Below are positions 21,869-32,696 of a DNA stretch of 64,000 nt, piece by piece. The notes below the pieces were generated by a model that worked only from the letters and a program-made list of their open reading frames with translations, did not search any database and was not told the origin of the DNA. This DNA is from Fomitopsis serialis (Eukaryota; Basidiomycota; Agaricomycetes; Polyporales; Fomitopsidaceae): NCBI RefSeq assembly GCF_022376445.1, contig NW_025955026.1, positions 124,001 through 188,000 on the forward strand, given 5' to 3'. The translations under genes were made by a program, and so were the position numbers. Within the stretch, counting starts at the first letter, position 1. Each line of letters opens with the position of its first letter.

Positions 21869-23812
21869 TGCCGGCGCGTTTTATACGGCAGCGCGAGGCC
21901 GGTCAGTGATCAACGCGACGCGCCGAGCACGTGCGCGCCCATCGTGTCGGCGCGCTTTAGCATCATGTGATCATACGTGTCCCCGTGCGTTTTTACGTGA
22001 TCACGCGTCACGGCTCGCCGGGGATTTGCCTTCGGACCCCCACAACGATCACCCCTCGCCCTCCCCCGGCCGCGCCGTGCGGCGATCGCGTACGTATGCA
22101 CTCTTCTCCACCCGCCCGTTGCCCGACCTGTCGCTGGCACTGCACGATGCTCTAGAGCACGCCGTTTTGGCGTTGACGACGTATGCATTCGCGTCACCTC
22201 CACTAAAAATTCTGCGAGGCACGGTAAGCACGTTACTACGTGTCAGCTTCCCATTTTTCTCACTAAACGTAGGATCGTCCCTAGCGACGATATGGATCTG
22301 CTGTAGCGCCGTGGCCCACTACAGGTACCGCGCCGCCAGCGTGTTCATGCGGGTCCGCACAAGTCATGCCGAGCAAGTTGGCCAGTAAGCAGGGGTGAGA
22401 GGGCTGGCGAGGGCGAAGGCCGGGATAAATTAGAGGAGGGTACGCTTTGGATGGCTGGCCGCTGAGGAGTCCAGCAGGCTGGCGGAGATACGAGCATGTA
22501 GGGCGGGTGGGCGAGCCACGGGAAGACGGTCAACTGCGGGAGGGACGGCTGGGGAGAAAGCTCGGCCGACGTCAAGGGCGGGATAGCGCTTCAACTCAAG
22601 CCGTCCATCCTCAACTAGTGGCAGGCCGACACACTGGAGAATGCGGCGCTTCGGTCCGACGTGCCCCCGTCCGTGCCGATTCGCGACACATCGTCGTGCT
22701 CCTGCGCGGTCGGTTCACGCTGTACGTCTCGATATTGGTGGGCGAACTCCGACATGAAGTGGTTTGACGTCCTTGATGCGGGGAACAGGCTGGTCTTGAC
22801 GGAACAGGAGGTCCTCCGCAATCCCCAAGCCATCGTCCGGGATGCTGAAGGGCTGGCATTGCATGAGGTACGCATACATGGCATATATACCTAGCCATCG
22901 TTCTGCACCACTGCTTCATCGCCCACCTAGGTCGCCCGGAACTCGGTTAGCGTGCCCTCGACCGAGAAATGCGAAGTGTGGTCGAGCCTGCGGAACAGAG
23001 TCTCCAAAACAGTGGCAACGAGGTCCGCCGGCAAAGCAGCGACAAACCGTCTTTGTAGTTTGCCTCGACAATGCAACGCCAGACAATTTCGCTCAGTTGC
23101 ACAATAACTCCCCCTGCAGGACGTACGAACTCAAGGGGGCGGCGTGGAGGTTGGCACCTGCACGAACCGGCGGTACAATCAAGTATGCCCTTGCGAGTTG
23201 CTTGCAGGCTATGGCACCGAACCGGTAATTACGCTGATTAGCCGCAAGCCATCGTCTGCTGACGGCTCCGTCGACATCAGCTTCGAGCACGCGGGCGCAG
23301 GAGGGGCGCGCGAGTGGGCGGTCGCCACGGTGAGGGGGCGCAGAGGGCGGACAAAGAAGTGGCCCAGAGAGCGATACCACGCAAGAGGACGGGGAGCGTG
23401 GACCAGTGGCTGAGTATACGGGCGAGCGAGAGGGGGGGCAGTACTGCAATGTACATTGCTGTAGGTAGCATTATAATCGACGGCAGTTTCCTAGGCAGAC
23501 CTGCCTGTAGCTGCTCAACTCTGCTCACGCACCGATCAGTGTTTCTCTAGGCGGGTTGGGGCCGGCTGTACTTCAAGGGCGTATCTCAAACGTCTGGCCC
23601 AGTCGACCGAGAGCTGCCCGCAGCGTAGTCGTGGACTGCTGCTGCCACGACTTGCTTCGGGCATGTCTGGGTACGGTTCCGGCTGTGGCACAAAGGGACA
23701 GCAGCCATCCTGCATTGTCGCCTACTTTCGCCCTGTGGCACAAAGGCCTGGCAGCCATTTATAGGCTGCGCGATGGTTGGGTTTCGTACCCACGGTTCAA
23801 CATCTACAGGGC
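21869..23812. other. no supported gene
   Basis: May contain more of the oxygenase relic's 5' part (minus-strand text around 22200). Otherwise there are weak frames on both strands. Around 23680-23760 a short imperfect direct repeat (CTGTGGCACAAAGG) occurs twice about 47 bp apart. Confidence 0.35.
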
Positions 23813-24615
23813 ATGTCTGCCGCTCAAGCGACGTCCGACCTACCAGGCACCGATGCAACCTTCGAAGCAGAAGTCACCGCAGCGGGGAGAATTCTGCTGT
23901 CGGAACTGAACATAACCCTCGATTCAGTGATAGGCTACCTGGTGCGCTCCGTCATGAACATGGTCCCATAGCTCCTTCTGACGACCCGCTGCCCATTGGA
24001 CCAGAATCCCACTACGCGTGACTGCCATGCGGACTCTGACTCTGACTCTGACTCTGACTCTGACCGGAGGTCTGTCTTTATCCTTGACTGGGATTTATAC
24101 GTGAGGGACCCTGTGTCTCCTCCGCCACCGCAGCGCGATTTGTGTGTATGTCTTTCATGCAGACGTGCCCCGATATTGAATATATGTCAGAATGCCGGCC
24201 TCCGCGTTCGCATACAGTTCGCTCTACGACTCCATGGACTGTTCGTATCGCCCATTTTCCAGGAGAGGCCGTCATTGATGAAAGCCCTACAGCTCATATG
24301 CTCAAGTATGGGGGCACATATCGCGGCACGATCCAGGTGCTATTGATAAAGACAGTCGACGTGGGTGATTTGATACACTTTCCTGCATCGGATAGCACAG
24401 ACCTGATGCTGCTATGTTTCAAGCTCGTGGGCCAACCAGATTTGATGGCGATCAAAGTATACGGCGACGAGCCGCAGGACTGGTGCGCTGAGTGGTGCAA
24501 GGACTGCAACGCTGAATACGCCATAGTCTACTTCGAGTGGTGCGCGCGGTGCCAAGTGTGGGAAGCGGGCCGACGCGCACAACGCATGCGACCGGCGCGG
24601 AGGCATTCAATTTGA
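23813..24615 (+). CDS. hypothetical protein, 231 aa, with Asp-Ser repeat
   Basis: Exons 23813-23926, 23972-24100 and 24163-24615 join in phase 0 at both junctions, giving 231 residues. The first exon encodes a helical start (ATFEAEVTAAGRILLSELNI). The second contains an Asp-Ser dipeptide run encoded by a GACTCT microsatellite and then RRSVFILDWDLY. The third has a mixed alpha/beta part (IQVLLIKTVDVGDLIHFPAS) and a Cys/Trp-rich end (DWCAEWCKDCNAEYAIVYFE, then WCARCQVW) that could bind metal. The stop lies 14 bp before R1 copy B, so the native 3' end may have been replaced. The first intron is only 45 nt with a weak GTGATA donor. The function is unknown. Confidence 0.7.
24032..24064. repeat. 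GACTCT hexanucleotide microsatellite
   Basis: About five and a half perfect GACTCT units. In the frame of the surrounding gene it encodes alternating Asp and Ser, so unit-number changes would keep the frame. Confidence 0.85.
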
Positions 24616-24629
24616 TGACCACGGCATGC

Positions 24630-25550
24630 GTTGCGCGCAACGTCCAAGGGCTGCTGTCAGCGATTCCGTTTTGTTATCCATACCTCCTTCCCCCATGGTC
24701 TCTAGCACCACTCGCGTCTGTCGTCTGTTTATTCCGCTGCCTCTGCCGTTGTACAATCATGTAAAATATCTTGTTCTCTAATCTTACTCGTTCACCGACA
24801 CCATGAGTGCCCCCGAGTCGCGTCCGCGTGCGACTCGGGGTGTCGATATGTTTTCGAATTCGACATAAGGGCGTCGCGGCGCTAATGACGACTTACGTCA
24901 TCCTCTCACGCCCCTCGACCTCAGCCCGACGACCTGCAGCCCTTCGTGCTACATATGCGGCGCTCAGCGCTCAACGCTCACAGCGTCCACCATCCCGCAG
25001 CTGCTGCAGCTCCGTCGCAGCGCCGCCGTCAATGTCCGTCCGAAGCCCTCCCGGAACGAAGGGACCCGCCAGCTGGCGGGTCGAAGCACGGCGGCTTAGC
25101 CCGCGAGGACGTCCGCCAGGTCGACATGGGGGTCGACATAGGGTGTCGGCGCGACGAATCCCTGCGGAACGTTGGCAGGATGTCGCCTGTTTGCGGGCGA
25201 TCTGTAAGTGCGCTCTCTCTGCGTGTTCTAACGCCAAGCTGACCTATATGCAGGAGACTGTCGCCGACGGCGGATTCGCCGCCACCCGAAATCGACCTAC
25301 AGGGCCAAGACGACGACCACCCCCGCTTCACGCCCTCGACTGTGGACGCTGTCGCCCTCGATGGATAGCAAACACCTTACCACGTACTTGCCGCGCCGGA
25401 TGCGCTGGCGAAGGCGACGCTTCATGCGAAGGTACCCAACTGCAGCCCGTCCGTCGCCCCCGTCTCGCTCCGGTCGTCCGTTTTGGTTTCGACCATGCGT
25501 TGATGACCGGATGGTGAGCTCCCGTTCTCGAGAGCGGTGGAGCGGCCTTA
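24630..25550 (+). mobile_element. R1 repeat, copy B (3'-truncated)
   Basis: Starts with GTTGCGCGCAAC and matches copies A and C through the hairpin, the palindrome, the intron-like segment and the first internal block (GGTTTCGACCATGCGTTGATGACCGG in two parts), then diverges after GAGCTCCCG near 25530. The downstream proline-rich half of R1 is absent. The left edge is 14 bp beyond the stop codon of the 231-aa gene. Confidence 0.85.
24811..24840. repeat. hairpin near the R1 5' end
   Basis: CCCCGAGTCGC and GCGACTCGGGG form a perfect 11-bp stem with an 8-base loop. The hairpin is in copies A, B, C and E. Copy D begins inside its right arm. Confidence 0.85.
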
Positions 25551-26458
25551 CTCAATCCTCGGACCGTCCGATATTCCTATCACGTTCCATCCGGTTGAAC
25601 GCATCACGGCGCGGACCGCGTACACTGAGCTCCTTGGTAGCTCCTGCGGCCCCGTCAAAACTCGGCAGGCGTTGTCTTTCGTACGACCACTCGGCTTGAC
25701 GTGACCTGCTGGTTGGCAGCAGGATAGAGCTGAGCCGGCTAGTGACGATGTCTTAGTACTCTTGTACCCCACGTAGCCTTTGCTGGGTATCGTCCCTGGT
25801 GACGCGTTCTCATCCTCCGCTTGACAAATCCAGCAGTGTTGTCGTGCACTGGCCACCATCTGGGTGAGGTCGGCCCCGTCGCGCTTCACACATTCCCGAA
25901 GCACCCAGGCCGTCCAGGCGAAGGGTCCACTCAGCCAGTGGAACGCGTGCTTTGCGCTCTCCAGTCACACATACATGGCAACCGGGCGCTCTCGACCTGG
26001 CGACCTGTCCAGGCGACTGTCTTTCACTCACCGTCGCGTCGCCGTGTCGCCTTACACTGGTTTCACTTCGATGAAACAAGGGGTGCAATGCGTCTCCATC
26101 ACCGGCGTCGTGTTAACGTTTCTTTTGCAAATCGGCGACCGCACTGCCACGTTCCCCTTCGTCTGCTGACACGTCTGGCCAATGAGCGCCTGCCTTCGCG
26201 CAGTGGCTGAGCTCGCGGTCGGCCACTTCCTCAGTTGCTCTTGCATTGTTCAATCCTACCTATTGTGGTCGCGTTACAATGGGCGGTGTGTGTACACGCG
26301 GGAAGTGTCTATTCTTCGGATACTGCCTCTTCAGGCGTGAAGTGGTTATGGTCGCTGTCGCTATAAAGTCGTCGATTTCTCGACTTTCTGCACTCGAGTC
26401 TCACCTCCCTTGCTTGCTGGTCCCCTTCGAACTTTCATCGCTGTTACTAGTCCGGGTC
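25551..26458. other. intergenic with one minus-strand exon-like frame
   Basis: A minus-strand frame from about 25966 to 25551 reads HAFHWLSGPFAWTAWVLREC and later ARQHCWICQAEDEN. It looks protein-like, but I could not attach it to a start, a stop-consistent exon chain or a family. The rest is the upstream region of the gene at 26459. Confidence 0.3.
26362..26368 (+). promoter_or_regulatory. TATA-box-like element
   Basis: TATAAAG about 97 bp upstream of the ATG at 26459, followed by pyrimidine-rich sequence. Confidence 0.45.
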
Positions 26459-27453
26459 ATGTTCGAACCGAAGAAGCCCGTTGACTTCGAGATTGTCAAT
26501 ACACCTGCTCCTGCGATCGAACTGGAGAGAGATGTACGTTGGATCGTTCGTATATATCAAGTATCATTCGCTTACATGCATTTCCAGACCCCGGACAACA
26601 TGCGACCGCACTTCGTGGTTCTGAGACATCGATACCTCCCCCGCACACCTGGTGTTGCAAAGTTTGTAATGGACCTTCTGGACCCCTGCGTTTGACTCAC
26701 GTCCCATTATAGCTACGCCACCGCTGCCGCGCAGCGGATGTGCCAAATTCGCGGTTCAAATGGCTTTCAGTACACTCTCCTCGGGGCCCAGGTATGTGGC
26801 TATTACGTGGATATATTCACTTATTAAATCGGCTTTCTGCGCAACTCAAGGAACCGTCGAACCGCCCCAGTGGCAAGTCTGCGGTCTGCCCTCCAGTTCC
26901 ACAAGATGCCCCTGTGCGTCACGAGAAGCGAGCTACGACACCAAGTGGTGCAGCAGGGTATGTCCCGAGCTCCATATCTATGCTGCCCGCTGCTGAAAGT
27001 CGTGCATCCAGCAACGAGGGCGACTCCCATGCGCGCGAAAGCACTCCGTCCCCCGATGACTCGCTACCGACACCGGCGCTGCCCCACGGGTCCGTTCTTC
27101 CACGCGGAGTCCAGTATTTTGAACGCAACATGTACAGGCGTACCGAAAAAGTGTGCTGGTACCAGTCCTCTGGCGCGAAACTGATCGCAGCGCCGCCGGA
27201 CAAGCCAGCTGCCCAAGAAGGGAGTCTCTACATCCATGACCGTGGCGACAAGGAAGATCAGCAGATATGGCTGTGGACCAACGGCAAATGGGTCGCCGTA
27301 TCGCCCAATTGTGCCCACCCAACTCTCAGCGATTACAGATTGAAACTCACGCCCAACGGTGAGCCACGGTGGGTCACAGCAAAGACGATCACGACGTACG
27401 AAGGTCGTCAGAAGAAGCGCCTGCGGGAGCATTCTGTGATCGATCCGCGCTGA
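26459..27453 (+). CDS. hypothetical protein, 276 aa
   Basis: Exons 26459-26533, 26588-26661, 26713-26791 and 26851-27453 join in phase to 276 residues. The second intron needs a GTTTGT donor; the alternative GTAATG donor breaks phase at the next junction. The N-terminal part is charged, residues 80-150 are Ser/Pro-rich and probably disordered, and the C-terminal half looks folded, with many Trp and Tyr (YFERNMYRRTEKVCWYQSSG, IHDRGDKEDQQIWLWTNGKW). It ends in a basic Arg/Lys cluster (EGRQKKRLREH) that could act as a nuclear signal. No known domain is recognised. A TATA element lies upstream, and the next gene on the same strand starts 417 bp downstream. Confidence 0.85.
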
Positions 27454-27869
27454 CCACAGCCATGGACGTACTCTCCGTTTTCGCACCCAGACTGCGTCGT
27501 GGGCTTTCCAACTCGTGTTTTCCTTTAGATCCTCCCCTCCGTCTGGTATGCCCTCCATGCCCCATCCGTTTGTTATGCCCTCCATGCCCCCTCCATATTT
27601 TATGCCCTTCTATCGTCTAGTCTATGGTACCCTTTGTTTTATCCTCCGTCATACAATCACATTTCTCGCGACGCCATACGAGTGATCATGCGAGCTTGGA
27701 GTGATCCCGTGTGAAGCGGAGAAGCGGACCTTTACGGAAGTCGTGCGCAACATGTGGCGGAAACGAGGATGCGCACTGATCTACATCAAGCGCTCCGGCG
27801 TCACCAGAGGCCCCCTTCTCTTGCAGCGACAACTCCCTTTCATCTTCAGTGGCTAACGGAGGACACAAT
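27454..27869. other. intergenic, 417 bp
   Basis: T/C-rich 3' flank with three near-repeats of CCCTCCATGCCCC-like text (27548-27600), then the presumed promoter of the gene at 27870. No gene seen. Confidence 0.5.
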
Positions 27870-29200
27870 ATGCTCTACGCTTTTGCTGTAAGTACCCTGG
27901 CTCTGCTCATTGCTGAATGTCTGACACTCTCCATAGCGCCGCATCATATTTTTCGTTCTCATCGCCGTACTGTTTGCGGGCGCAGAGATTCTGCTGTGGC
28001 ACGGATTCCCCAAACCGCATATTCGCGCCCATGTCGATGGAAACGCCATCGCGGGCTCGATTCAGCATAAGATCCTGCAGTCTTTGTACACCAATACTAG
28101 CAGACGCGCTGTCTGCTCATTGAGGCCACTCGACCGCCTGAACAAAGAATGCCGCCTTCATCCACCCCCGTTCTCCAAAGAGACCTTTGTGGCATATTAT
28201 CAATTGGTCACCGACGTTCAAGAGGAGTGGTTGAACGGCCTAGCTGCCCAGGTGCGTAATAAAGCCGTCAGACGTCTCGTTGGGTAACCTTGTTGTGCAG
28301 GTGAGGGGCAGGTATGAGCTCGCGCTAGCGGTCTTTACCGCAACGAAGCAGATTTCCCAGTCAAGGGACGGTTTTATCCACGCCGATGACCACTCGAACG
28401 GATCCCAGTCGTTGTCTGCTCCAGTGGCTGCGGTTGTCGAGAGTGCAGACACAGCGATCATGAAGCTGGTCGGACTCACTGTCGACATCGAGGCATTACT
28501 TCGCGGGTATGCCTATTCCCTCCAGTCTATCAGTGGGACGTGACAATGCTTACGGCTCGCTAGGACTATTGGACTGCGATCCTTGCACATCCGCTTGTTG
28601 ACATCAATCCGCGATCATGTCGACTCCTCCGCTTCCCGGGTTCCGTACTTCTTTGTCTTTGACATCGACGTGGACAGAGTCCTATCCAATGTCTTCTGGT
28701 CTACCTACGACGCTCTCACCCGACCAGGAGACCAACTCCTGCATGACGGGGAGCTCGTCTTATCCTCCTTAGGCAACCTCGCCATGGAGCTCGAGCGGCT
28801 GATGAACTCGACCATGGATCACTGCGGTAATGCAGCCCCGCCGAAACGGCCGAGCATTATGGCTAGTCCCTTCCCCTCGTCGCCATCACCTGTGGCATCT
28901 CGCCAGCGCGCCAACTGCCAGCACATGGCGCAAACCATCAACCTTGCCGTGGTGGAGATTGAGCGCGGTGTAGAGGACGTCTTAGGCCTCTTGCTGTTCG
29001 TGCATGAGGTGGAGAACCTATACGAGATGGTGAACGCCGTAGATGCTCGTCTACGGGCTGGTGAAGCCTTTGAACGCTCGTTCCAGGATCTACTAGAGGA
29101 TCTCGTTGCTGGCACACCCGCACTTCATATCACCAACGATAACTTGCGCCGACTACATGCCCAGTACACTTTCCTAACCGCTCGTCCTTTGTTCTTTTAA
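27870..29200 (+). CDS. N-terminally membrane-anchored helical protein, 391 aa
   Basis: Exons 27870-27887, 27937-28251, 28301-28506 and 28564-29200 join in phase to 391 residues. The first exon has only six codons. The second opens with RRIIFFVLIAVLFAGAEILL, a single hydrophobic helix placing the start in the membrane as a signal anchor. The rest is long helices separated by short linkers (AVVESADTAIMKLVGLTVDI, LGNLAMELERLMNST, INLAVVEIERGVEDVLGLLL) and probably forms a coiled-coil bundle. No enzymatic motif is visible. The architecture, one N-terminal anchor plus helical body, is shared with the convergent neighbour at 30374-31732, suggesting paralogy or common selection, although sequence identity is low by eye. 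Confidence 0.85.
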
Positions 29201-30373
29201 CTACGTATGTTGTACTGCTGAATCTCCCCTACCTCACCATCCATTGGCTTCGTCGTGTTGATCACTCTCCTCATGCCACGTTTCTATCATTGATGTCTCC
29301 AAAACATGTATATATGCGATTTCTCTGGCTGTACATCGCACTATTGGAGTTCGACCCGCCCGTATGCGCTCACGCGTCCGGCGCGCCGCGGCCGTGCTTA
29401 CAGATAAGTGCACTTCCACCGGCTTGGCTCGCGCGTATTGACGAAACCCGAGGCGGACTGGGCCGTTCCAGGAGACCCGTCGGGCGGGCAACTCGGGGCC
29501 CTAGAACCACGCGGTCCTGCGTAGGCGGAAGGAAGGAAAGAAGCGGGACTCGAGGGAGTCGCAGTTATGGGCGACGCTGAGGGCGAGTATACTCGGTCTC
29601 TAGTCGCATCCTCGTCTGGCCGGTAGCTGGGAGCGGGTCTACAAAGGGAGGTCACGAATCTACAGTACGTACGGCGCGCGAGCAGGCGCCGCCGGTCAGT
29701 GTGCGAGGACCCAAATTTGAACCTGCTCCGACCCGCGCGCCGTGAAGCGGTGGATCATGCGTAGATCCAGTGCATGTGTGTCCTCTTCCCTTTCTCGGAC
29801 ATGGGTGGCGCGTTTAAACGCCCACACTTGTGCAGACCGGCGTCCGCCGCGTTTCAGCACGTTGTTGGCTTGCTGCAGTCAATGCTACTGTATGCTGAGT
29901 TCATCACGACGCTGGCTTACCCCGTTTCACGCCCTCCGCTCCCGCAGCCCTGCATGCGGACTGGACCACTGACTCTGCGTCCTGGTCATGGCTCCTTAGA
30001 CTACGCGTCCGGGGCCAACTAGTCTCATACCAAGACCCTCCACACGGCACACGTGAGGAGTTTGTGTCGAAGCTACGGGGCCAACAATCTTTTCCGGACA
30101 CCCTAGTATTGTCCGATTTGGCGCGCGAGTTCCACGTACGGCGACATCCGCGACATAGGGCGACTAGAGACGGCACGTAACAACTTTGGACGGCATAGCG
30201 ACGATACGGTACATAGGGCGACATGGGATGATATGGGACTCAGACGGCATAGGACGACATGGGACGGCATAGGATGACATTGGACAACATAGGGCGACAT
30301 GGGACGACATACGACTGCGGTTGGACGACAAGCAAACCCGCGAGACAGCATACCACGAATTCGGCGGGTAGCA
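29201..30373. other. intergenic; includes a minisatellite
   Basis: The 3' ends of two convergent genes face this region. Frames here are not coherent. The right part carries the degenerate tandem repeat listed separately. Confidence 0.4.
30150..30325. repeat. degenerate GACGACATRGG minisatellite
   Basis: About a dozen imperfect units around GACGGCATAGGACGACATGG follow one another. They are diverged and probably old. The repeat lies about 50 bp beyond the stop of the minus-strand gene at 30374. Confidence 0.8.
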
Positions 30374-31732
30374 TCACTCTTCAGGGATGCCCACCTCCGG
30401 CGAGCTGCGGTGACGAGCGACCTCCCATTGGCCGGATCCCTCGAGACCAGGACGCACTTTGGCCGCATTCAACCTCTCCAGCCCGCGAGAAAGCACGTCG
30501 AGCACTATCTCCGGAGATGGTGCGGTCGCCATACCGCCCTGTGCGACGACTGCCCGTAACTCCTCCACCTCCCGTTGCATGCCCTCCAACGTCGTCTGGA
30601 TGCTCCTCACGAAGCGTAGCGAGCGTTCGGTGTATTCGCCTACACGATCTAAGAGGCGCATGTTGTAAGCCAGAATGCTCCTTCGTCGTTCGTTGAGTCG
30701 CAGAACAGATAGCAGCTGCCCCTGGAATTCATGTTCGGCCATACGCGCTTCTCGTTTCTCGTCCGCAAGAACTGCACCGATGGACACGAGGTCGGCATCG
30801 AGGCCGCTGACCTTCATCAGCGAGGCGCCGCTAGCGTACATCAAGTCCCGTAGGACTCTTTCGTAAGTCTGTACGGCCGTGTCGAACACCTGCGAGAATT
30901 CCGGAAATTCGCAGATTTCCTCGATACCGGAGCCCAGCGTCGAAATTTTCCGGCAAGCTTTGCCGGAATGCGGCAGCGACGATTGCGGAGGGCTGCGAAT
31001 GAGGCGGTACATGTGCGCATTGGTCGACGTAATCCTGTCAGGATATGTGAGTGCGGTTCACTCATTGTATGAAGCAGCTCTACTCACTGATCGAATGCCG
31101 TCCCGATCTTGGCGGACAGCCGCTGCAAATCACGACTGACGGTGAGTGCGTCTTCGGCGAACTGCTGGATGAGACCGGCCAGTTCTGCATTGTAATCGAG
31201 GTCGCTAGAGCGGATGACGTTGATCAAGTCCACCGATAGGACGCGAGCCTCCGTCAAGTCCATAACGATATCCGCATTTCCTCGCGACTCGACCGAGATG
31301 GCCTCGAATCCAGCAACCTGCGATTCGATAAGTCGAGGCAGCGCCGCCCACACGGTAGTGTTTCGCTCGGGCTGCTGGCAGAAGTGTGTTGTCGAAATCA
31401 AGCTGAACGTGCAAATGATCTTCGAGTCCGCGAGGACCTGGTTGTACAGCGCGAATGCGACGTAGCAGAAAGTGACTACGATCACTGGGAGTTGCATAAA
31501 CAGGAAAGTCTGACGCATGTTGAGCGGCGATGTCCATGATACAGGGTTCCATGGGACCGTCACTTACCATTCTGTTCGAATGACGGGTGTCAGTGATCGC
31601 TCTACTATACTGGCGGAGCCACTGGACTGACCTGCAATGTCCTCGATACTCAGAGTGCCGTTTACGCATGAAGATGGCGGTTGTGGTTGAGAAGAGACTC
31701 TCCGATCGCTTGCCTTTGTATGTCGCGTGCAC
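30374..31732 (-). CDS. membrane-anchored coiled-coil protein, about 415 aa
   Basis: Minus-strand exons 31732-31568, 31509-31088 and 31034-30374 close in phase (165, 422 and 661 nt), giving 415 residues from the first ATG considered. A later ATG in exon 1 is also possible. A hydrophobic segment (FMQLPVIVVTFCYVAFALYN) begins right after the first intron. Downstream are long charged helices (LDADLVSIGAVLADEKREAR, GEYTERSLRFVRSIQTTLEG, MQREVEELRAVVAQ). The layout parallels the convergent gene at 27870-29200. There is no known domain. The last 25 residues are Gly/Arg-rich and may be disordered. Confidence 0.8.
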
Positions 31733-32061
31733 AACGCATGCCTAAATTTCGCAACAAAACCTGGGAGCGATAAGCCCCGCGCGTCCGACACCACAAGTCT
31801 TTTTCACGCATAACCTCCCTATGATTATTTCCTTTCACAGAATGTACGCACTTGTCTGACCACGACTCTGTATTAGTTTCAAGCCTTGGATTAGCACAAC
31901 GCAAGGGTGAGCATCGGCAGGCATGACTGCCTCCTCGTGGGACGCCACTGACCAGCGACACAAAGGGCTTCGAAGGTCAAAAGGATGCTGCGGCTGCCCT
32001 CTCTCTCACTCTTGTTCATCGTTCATATCCGCCGTCAGCACTTGTGGTCCCATCCCTAGTT

Positions 32062-32680
32062 ATGCCCAGCCTATCTTTTAATGGAGTAAGTGCCTCAACA
32101 GATGTACGCTCTGTAAGGTATTGAACCTCCCTTTATCTCACCTTCAGGATATTCTCCTGCTGTCGGCGTTGTACTACCCAAGCGATGGACTGCTCGAACG
32201 ATCCGTCCCCGTCGTGACGACGTTCGAAGGAGGGAGGGCCTGGGTCGACGTCGAGCGCATCATGACGCGCGACTTCCAGATCTTCTCCCGGACTATAGCA
32301 GTTCGCGACGGCCAGAACAAGCTGCATCGTTTCACGCTGTTCTGGCAGACCCGAACGCACGACAGGCATCCCCGTGCTCTTCGCATCAACGAGCCGGCAA
32401 AGGCAGTCGTCCCTGGACATATGTTCCGGGGTGATCTCCTCATCATGCGTATCGGTGTACGCCGTCCATATACGCATCTCACAGACAGCGCGGAGAAGGA
32501 CTTTGCACGGGCGGCCCTTCGAAAGTACGTACACCCGACATACTTCGCGTCCGGCATGCGCTAATAAGTACGACACCCACCAGATTCCTGATTACCGCGA
32601 CGCGTATCACGGAGGTGCGCCAGACGAACAACAGCGACATCCGCACGATCCTGCCAGTAGACCTGGACGGGCTTGTCTAA
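32062..32680 (+). CDS. hypothetical protein, 165 aa
   Basis: Exons 32062-32085, 32148-32524 and 32584-32680 join in phase to 165 residues. The body is a mixed alpha/beta sequence (ILLLSALYYPSDGLLERSVP, NKLHRFTLFWQTRTHDRHP, GHMFRGDLLIMRIGVRRPYT) that may form a compact beta-rich domain. The last exon ends NNSDIRTILPVDLDGLV. A near-copy of this last exon lies beside R1 copy A at 4745-4806. The stop is 16 bp before R1 copy C. No known family is recognised. Confidence 0.85.
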
Positions 32681-32696
32681 TTCCGGCTACTACTGC

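Noticed and set aside
23760..23812. tRNA-like GGTTCAACATC motif
   Set aside because: No cloverleaf could be drawn around it; the surrounding bases do not pair as an acceptor or anticodon stem.
24807..25517. 236-codon Arg/Pro-rich frame in R1, present in copies A, B and D
   Set aside because: Its composition is typical of GC-rich non-coding DNA and it runs straight through the conserved intron-like segment; the frame is already lost in C (1-bp deletion) and E.
30930..30970. Palindrome TTCCGGCAAGCTTTGCCGGAA in two arms
   Set aside because: It lies within an exon whose frame closes perfectly, and the 9-bp arms are easily explained by codon content.
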